DNA from: Pedobacter borealis DSM 19626
Lineage (GTDB): Bacteria; Bacteroidota; Bacteroidia; Sphingobacteriales; Sphingobacteriaceae
Direction of reading: 5' to 3'
Assembly (NCBI RefSeq): GCF_000708285.2
Contig: NZ_JAUG01000009.1
Coordinates: forward strand, 1 to 64,000
DNA length: 64,000 bases
Shown here: in pieces, positions 27,466 to 35,814 of the stretch
Position numbering within the stretch: position 1 is the stretch's first letter
Layout of the letters: each line of letters opens with the position of its first letter
Made by a program: the position numbers and the translations under genes
Notes under the pieces: model-generated
Told to the model about the DNA's origin: nothing
Databases searched by the model: none
Seen by the model: only the letters and a program-made list of their open reading frames with translations

Positions 27466-28449
27466 TTAAAACGAAAGTATATCGATTAATTTAAGCCATT
27501 TAGAACTCACTTTTTCAGCATTAATGTGTTTAATGGCATGATCAAAGGGCGTAAAAACAATTTCACGGTTAATCTGGCCAGCCATCACACCGCTTTCGCC
27601 ATTAATTAAACCTTCTACAGCAGCAACACCTAATCTACTGGCCAGCACACGATCCATACAGGTCGGTTTTCCACCACGCTGAATGTGCCCTAAAACTGAA
27701 ACTTTAGTATCGTAATGCGGGTATTTTTCCTGCAGAATTTCGCCAACCTTAAATGCGCCACCGGTATCGTCACCTTCGGCAACGATAATAATTTTCGAGG
27801 CTTTATCTTTACGGCTATGCTCCAGTTTATGCAAAATGTCGTTTGCATTCATGTTTGCTTCCGGAATCATAATGGCTTCGGCACCCACACCAATTCCACT
27901 TCTTAAAGCAATTAACCCAGAGTCGCGGCCCATTACCTCCACTATAAAAAGCCTATCGTGCGATTCGGCCGTATCTCTGATCCTATCCACCGCGTCGATA
28001 ACAGTATTAATGGCAGAGTCGTAACCAATGGTAAAATCTGTTCCCGCTAAATCGTTATCAATAGTGCCAGGCAAACCAACAATTGGGAAATCGAATTCTT
28101 TTGAAAAAATATTTGCGCCTGTAAATGTTCCATCACCACCAATTACAACCAAGGCATCAATTCCATTGGCTTTTAGATTTTCGTAAGCTGTTTTTCTGCC
28201 CTCAACGGTTTTGAAAGCTTCGCTGCGTGCGGTTTTTAAAATGGTTCCTCCGCGCTGAATAATATTCGCTACAGATTTGCGGTCCATAGGGATAAAATCA
28301 TTGTTGATCAGCCCTTCGTACCCACGGATAAACCCGGTTACTTCGATATCATAATAAATTGAGGCTCTTACTACGGCCCTGATTGCGGCATTCATGCCTG
28401 GCGAATCTCCGCCAGAGGTTAAAACACCAATATTCTTAATCTTATTCAT
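27466..28449 (-). CDS. pfkA: ATP-dependent 6-phosphofructokinase
   Basis: 327 residues from the ATG at 28449, which overlaps the last codons of dsbD (ATGAATAA); an ATG at 28482 lies deeper inside dsbD. The enzyme phosphorylates fructose 6-phosphate in glycolysis. The ATP site TSGGDSPGMNAAIR is at 11-24, GGDGTFTG at 104-111, and catalytic Asp131 in PGTIDND. Length and motifs match the bacterial allosteric type. The overlap with dsbD suggests translational coupling to the upstream gene. Confidence 0.97.
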   Translation of the reverse strand: MNKIKNIGVLTSGGDSPGMNAAIRAVVRASIYYDIEVTGFIRGYEGLINNDFIPMDRKSVANIIQRGGTILKTARSEAFKTVEGRKTAYENLKANGIDALVVIGGDGTFTGANIFSKEFDFPIVGLPGTIDNDLAGTDFTIGYDSAINTVIDAVDRIRDTAESHDRLFIVEVMGRDSGLIALRSGIGVGAEAIMIPEANMNANDILHKLEHSRKDKASKIIIVAEGDDTGGAFKVGEILQEKYPHYDTKVSVLGHIQRGGKPTCMDRVLASRLGVAAVEGLINGESGVMAGQINREIVFTPFDHAIKHINAEKVSSKWLKLIDILSF

Positions 28450-30136
28450 TTGTTTGTTTCTTAGCAAATTCTGATAATCCATTGTCCAGATATTGCAAAT
28501 ATTTATCTATATTAAATTCTACTCCGATAGGAGGCGAAACTAATTCTTTTTCATCAGTACCCAAAAGTACATAATATGGTTGCGAAATGGTATTAAATCT
28601 TTCGGCCTGCAAATGTTTAAATTTTTTACCGACCGTATTCACTTTTGTGCCTAAAATTTTAGAATCAAATTGTTCAGCAACTGGTAAATCAGTTTTATCA
28701 TCCGTATAAAGCGACACAACAATATAGTCTTCTTTCAATTTTTTAAGCACTCTCGGGTCAGACCAAACCCTGGCTTCCATTTCTCTACAATTTACACAGC
28801 CATGGCCTGTAAAATCAAGGAATAACGGTTTTTTCACCTCTTTAGCATAAGCAAGTGCTTCCTGGTAATCGAAGAACCCATCAATATTGTGCGGAATGTG
28901 CAGGAATTCTGAATATTTCCGCTTTGGGTGGCTAGGAGTATTGGCTTGACTGGCGCCACCACCATTATCTTGTCCGATTACAAAATCCTGGGTTGACAAA
29001 GGAGGCACCAATGCGCTTACCCCTTTTAAAGGTGCTCCGAATAGTCCTGGCACTAAATATAATGCAAATACGAAAGTTGCTGTTGCAATAAATAATCTCG
29101 TCACAGAAACATAGGGAAGGTCACTGTCGTGAGAGAACTTAATTTTTCCTAGTAAATAAACGCCCAGGATGAAGGCAAGTACAATCCAGATTGCCAGGAA
29201 AATCTCACGGTCTAATATTCCCCAGTGATATGCCAAATCGGCTGTTGAAAGGAATTTTAAAGATAAGCCCAGCTCTAAAAAGCCAAGAAAAACTTTAATT
29301 GAGTTTAACCATCCGCCAGATTTTGGCAATCCCGTCATTAAACTAGGGAAAATGGCAAACATGGTAAAAATTACCGCTAGCGATAATGAGAAACCAAACA
29401 TTACCACAACAGGTGTTAGCAAATCGGTATTAATGGCGACTAAAGAGGTTCCGATCAGTGGACCCGTGCAAGAGAAGGAAACAACCGCTAAGGTTGCTGC
29501 CATGAAAAAGATCCCGCTTAAACCTTTAGCATCCGATTTTGCGTCAAGTTTATTTACAAAGGAACTTGGTAAGGTAATTTCGAAAGCTCCTAAAAATGAT
29601 ACGCCAAAAACAATCAATATAAGAAAGATGAAAATATTAAAAAATCCATCGGTAGATATTTCATTTAATGCACTGGCGCCCCAGATCAAGGTAATAATTA
29701 CGCCTAAACCAACATAAATTACAATGATCGATAAGCCGTAAATAATGGCACTTCTGATTCCTTTTGCTCTGCTTTCGGCTCTTTTGGTAAAAAAACCAAC
29801 AGTAAGCGGAACCATGGGAAAAATACATGGAAGAAAAAAAGCGGCAATACCGGCCAAAAGGCCTAAACCAAGGGTTACCCAAAGCGATTGTTTCGGGGCA
29901 TCCTTACCAGCTACCGCAGCTTTTTCTACTTTGTCTGTATCCTTTTTTAGGGTATCTTTTCCCGTTTTTACCTGGCTATTGGCTGCACTATCCTGTGCAG
30001 AACCTACTTCGGTAAAAACAATATCATCGGGAGGAGCAGTTGCTGTGGTATCTTGTGTTACAATAGCATAACTCTTAACAGCTGGCAATGTGATAAACAT
30101 TGTAGCCATTAACAACAATAATAAAACCTTTTTCAT
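28442..30136 (-). CDS. dsbD: DsbD-type thiol:disulfide reductase, lacking its alpha domain
   Basis: 564 residues with signal peptide, an Asp/Lys-rich linker (about 26-82), then eight membrane helices (about 85-375) carrying the redox Cys104 (FFLPCIFPMVP) and Cys223 (SFSCTGPLIGT), and a C-terminal thioredoxin domain with HGCVNC at 445-450. DsbD passes electrons from cytoplasmic thioredoxin to periplasmic partners. The N-terminal alpha domain of E. coli DsbD is absent; a matching protein is encoded separately at 31265-31729. The start codon of pfkA overlaps its end. Confidence 0.93.
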   Translation of the reverse strand: MKKVLLLLLMATMFITLPAVKSYAIVTQDTTATAPPDDIVFTEVGSAQDSAANSQVKTGKDTLKKDTDKVEKAAVAGKDAPKQSLWVTLGLGLLAGIAAFFLPCIFPMVPLTVGFFTKRAESRAKGIRSAIIYGLSIIVIYVGLGVIITLIWGASALNEISTDGFFNIFIFLILIVFGVSFLGAFEITLPSSFVNKLDAKSDAKGLSGIFFMAATLAVVSFSCTGPLIGTSLVAINTDLLTPVVVMFGFSLSLAVIFTMFAIFPSLMTGLPKSGGWLNSIKVFLGFLELGLSLKFLSTADLAYHWGILDREIFLAIWIVLAFILGVYLLGKIKFSHDSDLPYVSVTRLFIATATFVFALYLVPGLFGAPLKGVSALVPPLSTQDFVIGQDNGGGASQANTPSHPKRKYSEFLHIPHNIDGFFDYQEALAYAKEVKKPLFLDFTGHGCVNCREMEARVWSDPRVLKKLKEDYIVVSLYTDDKTDLPVAEQFDSKILGTKVNTVGKKFKHLQAERFNTISQPYYVLLGTDEKELVSPPIGVEFNIDKYLQYLDNGLSEFAKKQTNE

Positions 30137-30236
30137 TTGTGTGTTTTGTGTGTGTATTTTTTGAAACCGTGAAATTAAGAATAATTTTAGAAACGATTTT
30201 TTTTAAACCACCACACCACGTAGATTTTACTTTAAA

Positions 30237-30270
30237 AAGAAACACTCCCGAAAATTCGGAACTGTTTCTT
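30237..30270 (-). terminator. terminator after the XRE regulator gene
   Basis: The arms AAGAAACA / TGTTTCTT with inner TTCCGAA/TTCGG pairing lie 24 bases past the regulator's stop codon. On the minus strand a short T-run follows. Confidence 0.7.
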
Positions 30271-30293
30271 TTGCTTGACTTTATATATTTTGT

Positions 30294-30716
30294 TTACTTT
30301 TCAACTGCTATATTTCTTAATTTCTCCTCTAATTCAATAATGTGTCTTTCTTGCTGAAGAATTATCTTATTCATTAAATCAAATTCTCTTGCCGAAATAG
30401 TTATCTTATCTGCATTTACATCATTATTATCCAGTTTTTTACTTTTATCTCCATCATTAATAAAAACCTCAATGGGTTTATCTAAAATGTTAGCTATTTT
30501 AATTAAACGTTCGATAGAAATTTTAACCTCGCCAGCCTCTATTTTTTGATAAGCACTTTGCCCAATACCTAGTTCATTTGCGACATAAGCTTGGGTATAA
30601 CACTTCTCGTCTCTATACTTGCGAATATCTTCACCAGATATAAATTTTAACTCGTTTCGGGTTAGAATTTGCTCGTTTTTAAAAGCATTGCGCAGATTTT
30701 CTGATTTTAAACTCAT
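30294..30716 (-). CDS. XRE-type HTH regulator with leader-peptide-like N-terminus
   Basis: 140 residues. The XRE helix-turn-helix spans about 29-87 (YTQAYVANELGIGQSAYQKI). Residues 105-140 form a probable coiled coil for dimerisation (ILQQERHIIELEEKLRNI). Residues 1-29 are not part of the fold and match the leader of the divergent peptide gene: AFKNEQILTRNELKFISGE against AFQKGEVLTRAQLKKVMGG, 8 of 19 identical and in register. The Gly-Gly processing site is changed to Gly-Glu. A 34-bp palindrome lies just upstream, the probable operator. The inferred job is repressor of the divergent peptide gene and of itself. Confidence 0.85.
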   Translation of the reverse strand: MSLKSENLRNAFKNEQILTRNELKFISGEDIRKYRDEKCYTQAYVANELGIGQSAYQKIEAGEVKISIERLIKIANILDKPIEVFINDGDKSKKLDNNDVNADKITISAREFDLMNKIILQQERHIIELEEKLRNIAVEK

Positions 30717-30740
30717 GACTTAAAATTAATCTGTTTTTGT

Positions 30741-30774
30741 TTATTAATTGGAATAAATTTATTCCAATTAATAA
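30741..30774. promoter_or_regulatory. 34-bp perfect palindrome, probable operator
   Basis: The left arm at 30741-30757 and right arm at 30758-30774 are exact inverse complements (half-site TTATTAATTGGAATAAA). It lies 25 bases upstream of the regulator start and about 100 upstream of the peptide gene. Size, symmetry and position fit binding of an XRE dimer or tetramer. Confidence 0.7.
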
Positions 30775-30838
30775 TAAATTGATTCATGTTTAGCATAAAG
30801 CTATTCTCATAAAAATAGCTGATTTATCTCTGTCTGTT

Positions 30839-30846
30839 TACCTTTA
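30839..30846 (+). promoter_or_regulatory. putative -7 box of the peptide gene (TACCTTTA)
   Basis: One mismatch to TAnnTTTG, 27 bases before the ATG at 30874. Confidence 0.4.
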
Positions 30847-30873
30847 TAACAGTTTAAATCTTAAAAAATAACA

Positions 30874-31113
30874 ATGAAAAAGTTAACTTTAACATCACCA
30901 GCCTTTCAGAAAGGCGAAGTGCTAACTAGAGCACAATTGAAAAAAGTAATGGGTGGGGTAGGTAGTGGAGGAAGTGATGACGCTTGCTCTTCACAGTGCC
31001 TCGCTATTGGTAGTCACTGTGGAACAGCTGAAAATCCAGGCACATGTGGCTGGGTATCAGACGCAAATTGCCCTGGCGGAGGCTTCGGTATGTGTTTTAT
31101 TCCATTTGGATAG
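30874..31113 (+). CDS. double-glycine leader peptide with six cysteines (bacteriocin-like)
   Basis: 79 residues. The leader (1-28) is of the Bacteroidota natural-product type, with EVLTRAQLKKVMGG ending in the Gly27-Gly28 site that C39 peptidase/ABC exporters cut. The 51-residue core is Gly/Ser/Cys-rich, with cysteines at 38, 41, 49, 58, 66 and 74 and little charge. Six cysteines fit three disulfides or thioether-type changes; no modifying enzyme, exporter or immunity gene is adjacent. It lies divergent from the XRE regulator and between two DsbD-related genes. Activity unknown. Confidence 0.82.
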   Translation: MKKLTLTSPAFQKGEVLTRAQLKKVMGGVGSGGSDDACSSQCLAIGSHCGTAENPGTCGWVSDANCPGGGFGMCFIPFG

Positions 31114-31233
31114 TCCTTCAATATATGCATGATTACTATTGAAGACTTTATATTAGTGTTAGTCTAATGCGTTCCAAAATGATGGCTTTATATCAAAATA
31201 GGGACAAGTTTTACACAATCATTAGTTAAAAAA

Positions 31234-31258
31234 GAAAGCTCTCGAATCGAGAGCTTTC
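31234..31258 (-). terminator. terminator after the DsbD alpha-domain gene
   Basis: The perfect arms GAAAGCTCTCGA / TCGAGAGCTTTC are followed on the minus strand by TTTTTT. The 120 bases between the peptide gene and this hairpin hold nothing recognisable. Confidence 0.85.
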
Positions 31259-31264
31259 AAATCA

Positions 31265-31729
31265 TTATTGCTTTTTCTTATCTTTAACTGGAATACTAAA
31301 CTCTACCTCTTCTGGTGGAAGACACTGTTTATCGTTACAAACCATAAACTCTACCTTGCCTTTAACAGCTGTTATACCTTTATTTAATTTTACTTTTTGC
31401 GTAAAAATTACCGCTTTTTCGAAATAACTTACGTTCATTTTAAAAGTGCTTTCGTATTTAACAATTGCTTTTGGCTCGATTGTTTTGCCAACAAGGCTAA
31501 AATCTTTGGAAGGTGCAAAAGTAAATGTAGTTTTTACCGGGCCACCGTCTTTCACATTTTGCGAATAGATATGCCATCTATCCTCGATTGTCGCCTTTAA
31601 ATATACAATTGCTTCATCTTTGCTAATTTTCTCTGCATAATAAGCCCAGGTAACCGGTTTTTCGATTTGGGCAAATGCACCGGCGATGGTAAAAAGTACC
31701 ATCGAAAGCACTAGTGTGATTTTTTTCAT
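31265..31729 (-). CDS. stand-alone DsbD alpha domain protein
   Basis: 154 residues from the ATG at 31729; a longer frame from 31759 would run into birA. Signal peptide to about residue 20 (FTIAGAFAQ). The rest is the immunoglobulin-like N-terminal domain of DsbD, with cysteines C121 and C126 in CNDKQCLPPE, the pair that in E. coli DsbD hands electrons to periplasmic partners. It complements the truncated dsbD at 28442-30136. The XRE/peptide island separates the two. It starts 8 bases after birA ends on the same strand. Confidence 0.9.
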   Translation of the reverse strand: MKKITLVLSMVLFTIAGAFAQIEKPVTWAYYAEKISKDEAIVYLKATIEDRWHIYSQNVKDGGPVKTTFTFAPSKDFSLVGKTIEPKAIVKYESTFKMNVSYFEKAVIFTQKVKLNKGITAVKGKVEFMVCNDKQCLPPEEVEFSIPVKDKKKQ

Positions 31730-31736
31730 TATGTGT

Positions 31737-32513
31737 TTATTTTGTGTGTGTAAATTCAATTTCTTTAAAATTAAAGACTTTTAAGCCATTCTTTGTATCA
31801 ACCGTTAGCCTACCATCATCTTCAACTCCTGTTATAGTACCTTCAAAAACCGCTCCATTTTGCATATACAACGCTGGAATGTTAAAGTTGTAAAGCCTTG
31901 AAAGGTAATCATTTTGTAAAATACTATATTTTCCAGTCCTCAAAATTAAGTAGTATTTTTCCATAAATATGAATAATTTATCCATAATATCCATTAAAAA
32001 CACATCTCTTTGTAAAATTTGAATGACTGAAGTAGCACGTTGGCTAATACTATCCGAAAATTCGGATTGATTAATATTTAAACCAATGCCAATTACTGAT
32101 GATTTAATAGAATTGCCTGTCAGTGTATTTTCGATTAATATTCCGCCTAATTTCTTATTTTGGTAATACATATCATTAGGCCATTTTACTTTTACCCCTT
32201 CTGGTACAAAGCAAGATAAAGCATCACTAACGGCTAAACTAACGGCCATATTTAAATAAAACTGTTTATTAAGTGGCAAAAAAGAAGGTTTTAAATAAAT
32301 GCTTGTACTTATATTTTTCCCTGCCTGCGTTTCCCAAACGCTTTCCTGCTGTCCTCTTCCGGCAAACTGATTATCTGCCATAATTACAGTCCCTTCGGCT
32401 AATGGCTCGGATTTTGACACCAAATCTTTTAAAAAGTTATTAGTAGAATCAACTTCTTTTAATTTGATTAAATTTTGACCAACAAATAGTGTCGAAAAAG
32501 TGTTATTTTGCAA
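31737..32513 (-). CDS. birA: biotin--protein ligase BirA
   Basis: 258 residues. It activates biotin with ATP and attaches it to carboxylase carrier domains. The catalytic domain shows EVDSTNNFLKD near 20-30, the biotinyl-AMP loop GRGQQ at 52-56, KWPNDMYYQNKKLGGILIE near 110-128 and IGIGLNIN near 141-148. A C-terminal SH3-like cap ends it. There is no N-terminal DNA-binding domain, so it is not a biotin repressor. It is divergent from rsfS, with only a 44-base gap. Confidence 0.94.
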   Translation of the reverse strand: MQNNTFSTLFVGQNLIKLKEVDSTNNFLKDLVSKSEPLAEGTVIMADNQFAGRGQQESVWETQAGKNISTSIYLKPSFLPLNKQFYLNMAVSLAVSDALSCFVPEGVKVKWPNDMYYQNKKLGGILIENTLTGNSIKSSVIGIGLNINQSEFSDSISQRATSVIQILQRDVFLMDIMDKLFIFMEKYYLILRTGKYSILQNDYLSRLYNFNIPALYMQNGAVFEGTITGVEDDGRLTVDTKNGLKVFNFKEIEFTHTK

Positions 32514-32557
32514 GTGTTGAATTTATAATATTGTAATTCCAAAATTAAAGCATTTTA

Positions 32558-32932
32558 ATGGTAAAAAAGAAAATAGTAGCCCTTTCTACATACCTTTCTG
32601 AGTTAGCCGTTCACGGCATACAGGAGAAAAAAGGAGAAGATATAGTGCGGTTAGATCTTAGAAATATTCATACCTCAGTGGCTGATTACTTTATTATTGC
32701 GAGCGCCAACTCCAGTACTCAGGTAAAAGCTATTGCTGATAGTGTAGAAAAAGAAATATACAAAGCCACTCAGACCGATCCAAGACATAAAGAAGGTTTT
32801 GAATCAGCAGATTGGATTATTCTTGATTATTTCGATGTGGTTGTGCACATTTTTAAAACCGAAAAGCGCCACTTTTATGGCATAGAAGAACTTTGGGGGG
32901 ATGCAGAAAGCACAAATTATCAAAGCGCATAA
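32558..32932 (+). CDS. rsfS: ribosome silencing factor RsfS
   Basis: 124 residues. RsfS binds L14 and blocks subunit joining when growth slows. Typical segments are KKGEDIVRLDLR, ADYFIIASANSSTQVKAIAD, and WIILDYFDVVVHIF near 85-100, followed by FYGIEELWGDA. It is followed by ftsH after 27 bases on the same strand, a common Bacteroidota order, so the two are probably cotranscribed. Confidence 0.96.
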   Translation: MVKKKIVALSTYLSELAVHGIQEKKGEDIVRLDLRNIHTSVADYFIIASANSSTQVKAIADSVEKEIYKATQTDPRHKEGFESADWIILDYFDVVVHIFKTEKRHFYGIEELWGDAESTNYQSA

Positions 32933-32959
32933 CCTATAGAACCATTTTGACAAAGACAA

Positions 32960-34978
32960 ATGAACGACAATCAAAATACCAACGAAAAACAAGGAAAAAG
33001 AATTCCAAATATTCCTAAAAAACCACAAAAAGGATCAAAATTTAATATTTTCTGGGTTTATGCAGCCATTATCATTGCGATTATAGCAGCACAGTTTTTA
33101 TTTACTACCGATGGCGGTAAAGAAGTTACCTACCAAAAGTTTGAACAACAGATGTTACTTAAAGGCGACGTGCAAAAAGTTGTTGCCTATAAATCAGACG
33201 ATTTGGTTCGTGTAGAGGTTTACATCAAAAAAGATAGTTTAGAAAAAAAGAAACTATACGATGCCTATAAAAGCAATAGTACCTTTAGTGTAAATAACAC
33301 CGCTAGCCCTGTTGTATATTTCAATGCCGGCACAATGGATGGCCTTGATAAACAACTTGCCGATTCGCAAAAAGACCTTCCTGCTAACCAACCAAGGGTA
33401 TTGGCAGAAAAAACCAGTCGCAGCAATCCGTTAGCAAGCTGGTTCTTAAGTATCATTTTACCCGTGTTGCTTTTAATCGGTTTCTGGATTTTTATGATGC
33501 GCAGAATGGGCGGAGGTGCCGGCGGTGGCGGTCAGATTTTCAGTATCGGAAAATCAAAAGCAACTTTATTTGATAAAGAAAGCCAGGTAAACATTACGTT
33601 CAACGATGTTGCAGGTTTAGAAGAAGCAAAAACAGAGGTAATGGAAATTGTAGATTTCCTAAAAAACCCTAAAAAATATACCGATTTAGGTGGAAAGATC
33701 CCTAAAGGTGCTTTACTTGTAGGTTCGCCAGGCACCGGTAAAACCTTATTGGCCAAAGCTGTTGCAGGCGAGGCTCAGGTTCCTTTCTTCTCGCTGTCAG
33801 GATCAGATTTTGTGGAGATGTTTGTAGGGGTAGGTGCATCTCGTGTCCGCGACTTATTTAAACAAGCAAAAGATAAATCGCCATGTATCATTTTTATTGA
33901 TGAGATTGATGCTATTGGTCGTGCGCGTGGTAAAAACGGTGTAATGGGTGGAAATGATGAACGAGAAAACACCTTAAATCAACTTTTAGTTGAAATGGAT
34001 GGTTTTGGCACAAATACACATGTTATTATTTTAGCCGCTACTAACCGTGCTGATGTTTTAGATAAGGCCTTATTAAGGGCGGGTAGGTTCGACAGACAGA
34101 TTTATGTTGATTTACCGGATGTTATCGAGCGTAAACAAATTTTCGAAGTTCACATCACTCCACTTAAAAAATCAGAAGAGCTTGATACGGAATTTTTAGC
34201 AAAACAAACGCCTGGGTTCTCAGGAGCAGACATTGCAAATGTTTGTAACGAAGCGGCATTAATTGCTGCCCGTAAAAATAAATCGGCAGTTGATAAACAA
34301 GATTTCTTAGATGCAGTTGATAGAATTGTAGGTGGTTTAGAAAAGAAAAACAAAATCATTACACCAGCCGAAAAACGCGCTATTGCGATCCACGAGGCTG
34401 GTCACGCCACAGTAAGCTGGTTGTTAGAACATGCGGCGCCTTTAGTTAAGGTTACCATTGTTCCACGTGGACAGAGCTTAGGTGCGGCCTGGTATTTACC
34501 AGAAGAGCGCTTAATTGTTCGTCCTCACCAAATGCTTGATGAAATGTGTGCAACTATGGGTGGTAGGGCAGCTGAAAAAGTGATGTTCGATACCATTTCT
34601 ACCGGTGCACTTAGCGATTTAGAGAAAGTGAACAAACAAGCCAGAGCAATGGTTACCATTTATGGTTTGAACGATAAATTAGGAAACATTACTTATTATG
34701 ATTCATCTGGTCAGAATGAGTATAATTTCTCTAAACCATATTCAGAGGATACCGCTTTAACTATCGACAAAGAAATTTCGGCATTAATTGAAGGCCAGTA
34801 CCAAAGAGCAATTAGTTTATTAGAAGAAAATAAAGATAAATTGATCCAATTGGCCGATATCCTGATCGAAAAAGAAGTTTTATTTAAAGACGATTTAGAA
34901 GTGATTTTTGGTAAACGATTATTCGAAAACCAAGGAGAAAGCGGAACTCCCGGACATATTACTCCGGTAGAAGCATAA
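32960..34978 (+). CDS. ftsH: ATP-dependent zinc metalloprotease FtsH
   Basis: 672 residues. FtsH degrades misfolded or regulated membrane and soluble proteins. Membrane helices lie at about 30-47 and 155-176. The AAA domain has Walker A GSPGTGKT near 255-262, Walker [12 protein letters not shown] and the SRH region ([20 protein letters not shown]). The peptidase zinc motif HEAGH is at 478-482. The C-terminus is short. It follows rsfS by 27 bases and ends with a strong hairpin terminator. Confidence 0.98.
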   Translation: MNDNQNTNEKQGKRIPNIPKKPQKGSKFNIFWVYAAIIIAIIAAQFLFTTDGGKEVTYQKFEQQMLLKGDVQKVVAYKSDDLVRVEVYIKKDSLEKKKLYDAYKSNSTFSVNNTASPVVYFNAGTMDGLDKQLADSQKDLPANQPRVLAEKTSRSNPLASWFLSIILPVLLLIGFWIFMMRRMGGGAGGGGQIFSIGKSKATLFDKESQVNITFNDVAGLEEAKTEVMEIVDFLKNPKKYTDLGGKIPKGALLVGSPGTGKTLLAKAVAGEAQVPFFSLSGSDFVEMFVGVGASRVRDLFKQAKDKSPCIIFIDEIDAIGRARGKNGVMGGNDERENTLNQLLVEMDGFGTNTHVIILAATNRADVLDKALLRAGRFDRQIYVDLPDVIERKQIFEVHITPLKKSEELDTEFLAKQTPGFSGADIANVCNEAALIAARKNKSAVDKQDFLDAVDRIVGGLEKKNKIITPAEKRAIAIHEAGHATVSWLLEHAAPLVKVTIVPRGQSLGAAWYLPEERLIVRPHQMLDEMCATMGGRAAEKVMFDTISTGALSDLEKVNKQARAMVTIYGLNDKLGNITYYDSSGQNEYNFSKPYSEDTALTIDKEISALIEGQYQRAISLLEENKDKLIQLADILIEKEVLFKDDLEVIFGKRLFENQGESGTPGHITPVEA

Positions 34979-34996
34979 ATAAATAATTTCTATTAT

Positions 34997-35004
34997 TACA
35001 TTTG
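34997..35004 (+). promoter_or_regulatory. -7 box TACATTTG inside the ftsH terminator region
   Basis: An exact TAnnTTTG box that ends on the first base of the terminator stem. The predicted start of transcription for the LUD gene would fall within the stem's left arm. Confidence 0.5.
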
Positions 35005-35039
35005 CTACCCTAGTTTAATTATTAGGGTAGCTTTTTTTT
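35004..35039 (+). terminator. terminator after ftsH
   Basis: The 9-bp perfect stem GCTACCCTA / TAGGGTAGC with a 10-base loop is followed by eight T. It ends only three bases before the next start codon (35043). Confidence 0.9.
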
Positions 35040-35042
35040 ATA

Positions 35043-35687
35043 ATGAAGGATAATACGACAGCGAAAGAACAAATACTAAAAAAGATAAGGAAAGCACTAT
35101 TAGAGAAGCGCGAAAACCCTTATCCTAATTTAGAAGAAAGTCAATTGTATAAAAAAAATACAGATGAGCTAGAGGTATTATTTGCCGAACAGCTCACCGC
35201 TATATCTGGCAACTTTATCTTCTGCGAAGACGGGATCGATTTTTTTGAAAACATGCTACAGTTGGCCGACAAGTTTAAATGGCGAAAAATATACTGCTGG
35301 GAACCAGAACTTCAACAGTTTTTAAGCAAATACGAATTTCCCTTTTACCAAACTGATAAAGATTTTGAACAGGCCGAGGTAGGCATTACCCTTTGCGAAG
35401 CCTTAATTGCCCGTAATGGAAGTGTAATGGTAACGAACCAGGGTGCTGCAGGAAGAAGGCTTAGTATCTTTCCACATCATCACATCGTGATCGCCAAAAC
35501 CAGTCAGTTGGTTTTAGATCTTAAAGATGCTTTTCTGTTATTGAAGAATAAATATGGCAATCAAATCCCATCAATGATCAGCAACATTACAGGCCCAAGC
35601 AGAACTGCCGATATCGAAAAAACTTTGGTTTTAGGTGCGCACGGACCTAAAGAGCTTTTTGTGTTTCTGATTGATGATTTTAGTTAA
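35043..35687 (+). CDS. LUD domain protein (LutC-like)
   Basis: 214 residues of the LUD family, whose LutC member is part of a lactate-use complex. Seen are an N-terminal helix, the central WRKIYCWEPELQQFL region, and the conserved GITLCEALIARNGSVMV block followed by FPHHHIVIAK and ISNITGPSRTADIEKTLVLGAHGPKEL. lutA and lutB are not adjacent, so a lactate role here is unproven. It begins right after the ftsH terminator, so it probably has its own promoter (box at 34997-35004). Confidence 0.88.
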   Translation: MKDNTTAKEQILKKIRKALLEKRENPYPNLEESQLYKKNTDELEVLFAEQLTAISGNFIFCEDGIDFFENMLQLADKFKWRKIYCWEPELQQFLSKYEFPFYQTDKDFEQAEVGITLCEALIARNGSVMVTNQGAAGRRLSIFPHHHIVIAKTSQLVLDLKDAFLLLKNKYGNQIPSMISNITGPSRTADIEKTLVLGAHGPKELFVFLIDDFS

Positions 35688-35814
35688 GACTTTATTAATT
35701 TTGACAAATACTGCTCAGAACTAAAAATGGCAGCAACTACTTTGCTACTGCCATAATCATAGTTTCTGTACTGCACACTTAAATTGCCCAATAATGATTG
35801 ACTGTTGGACGTTG

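Noticed and set aside
30139-30357. 72-codon plus-strand frame upstream of the XRE gene's end
   Set aside because: It is antisense to the regulator gene and its terminator, is rich in Phe from AT-rich DNA, and lacks a promoter.
35043-35687. LUD gene as part of a lactate-use operon
   Set aside because: No lutA or lutB gene is adjacent; only the LUD domain is supported.
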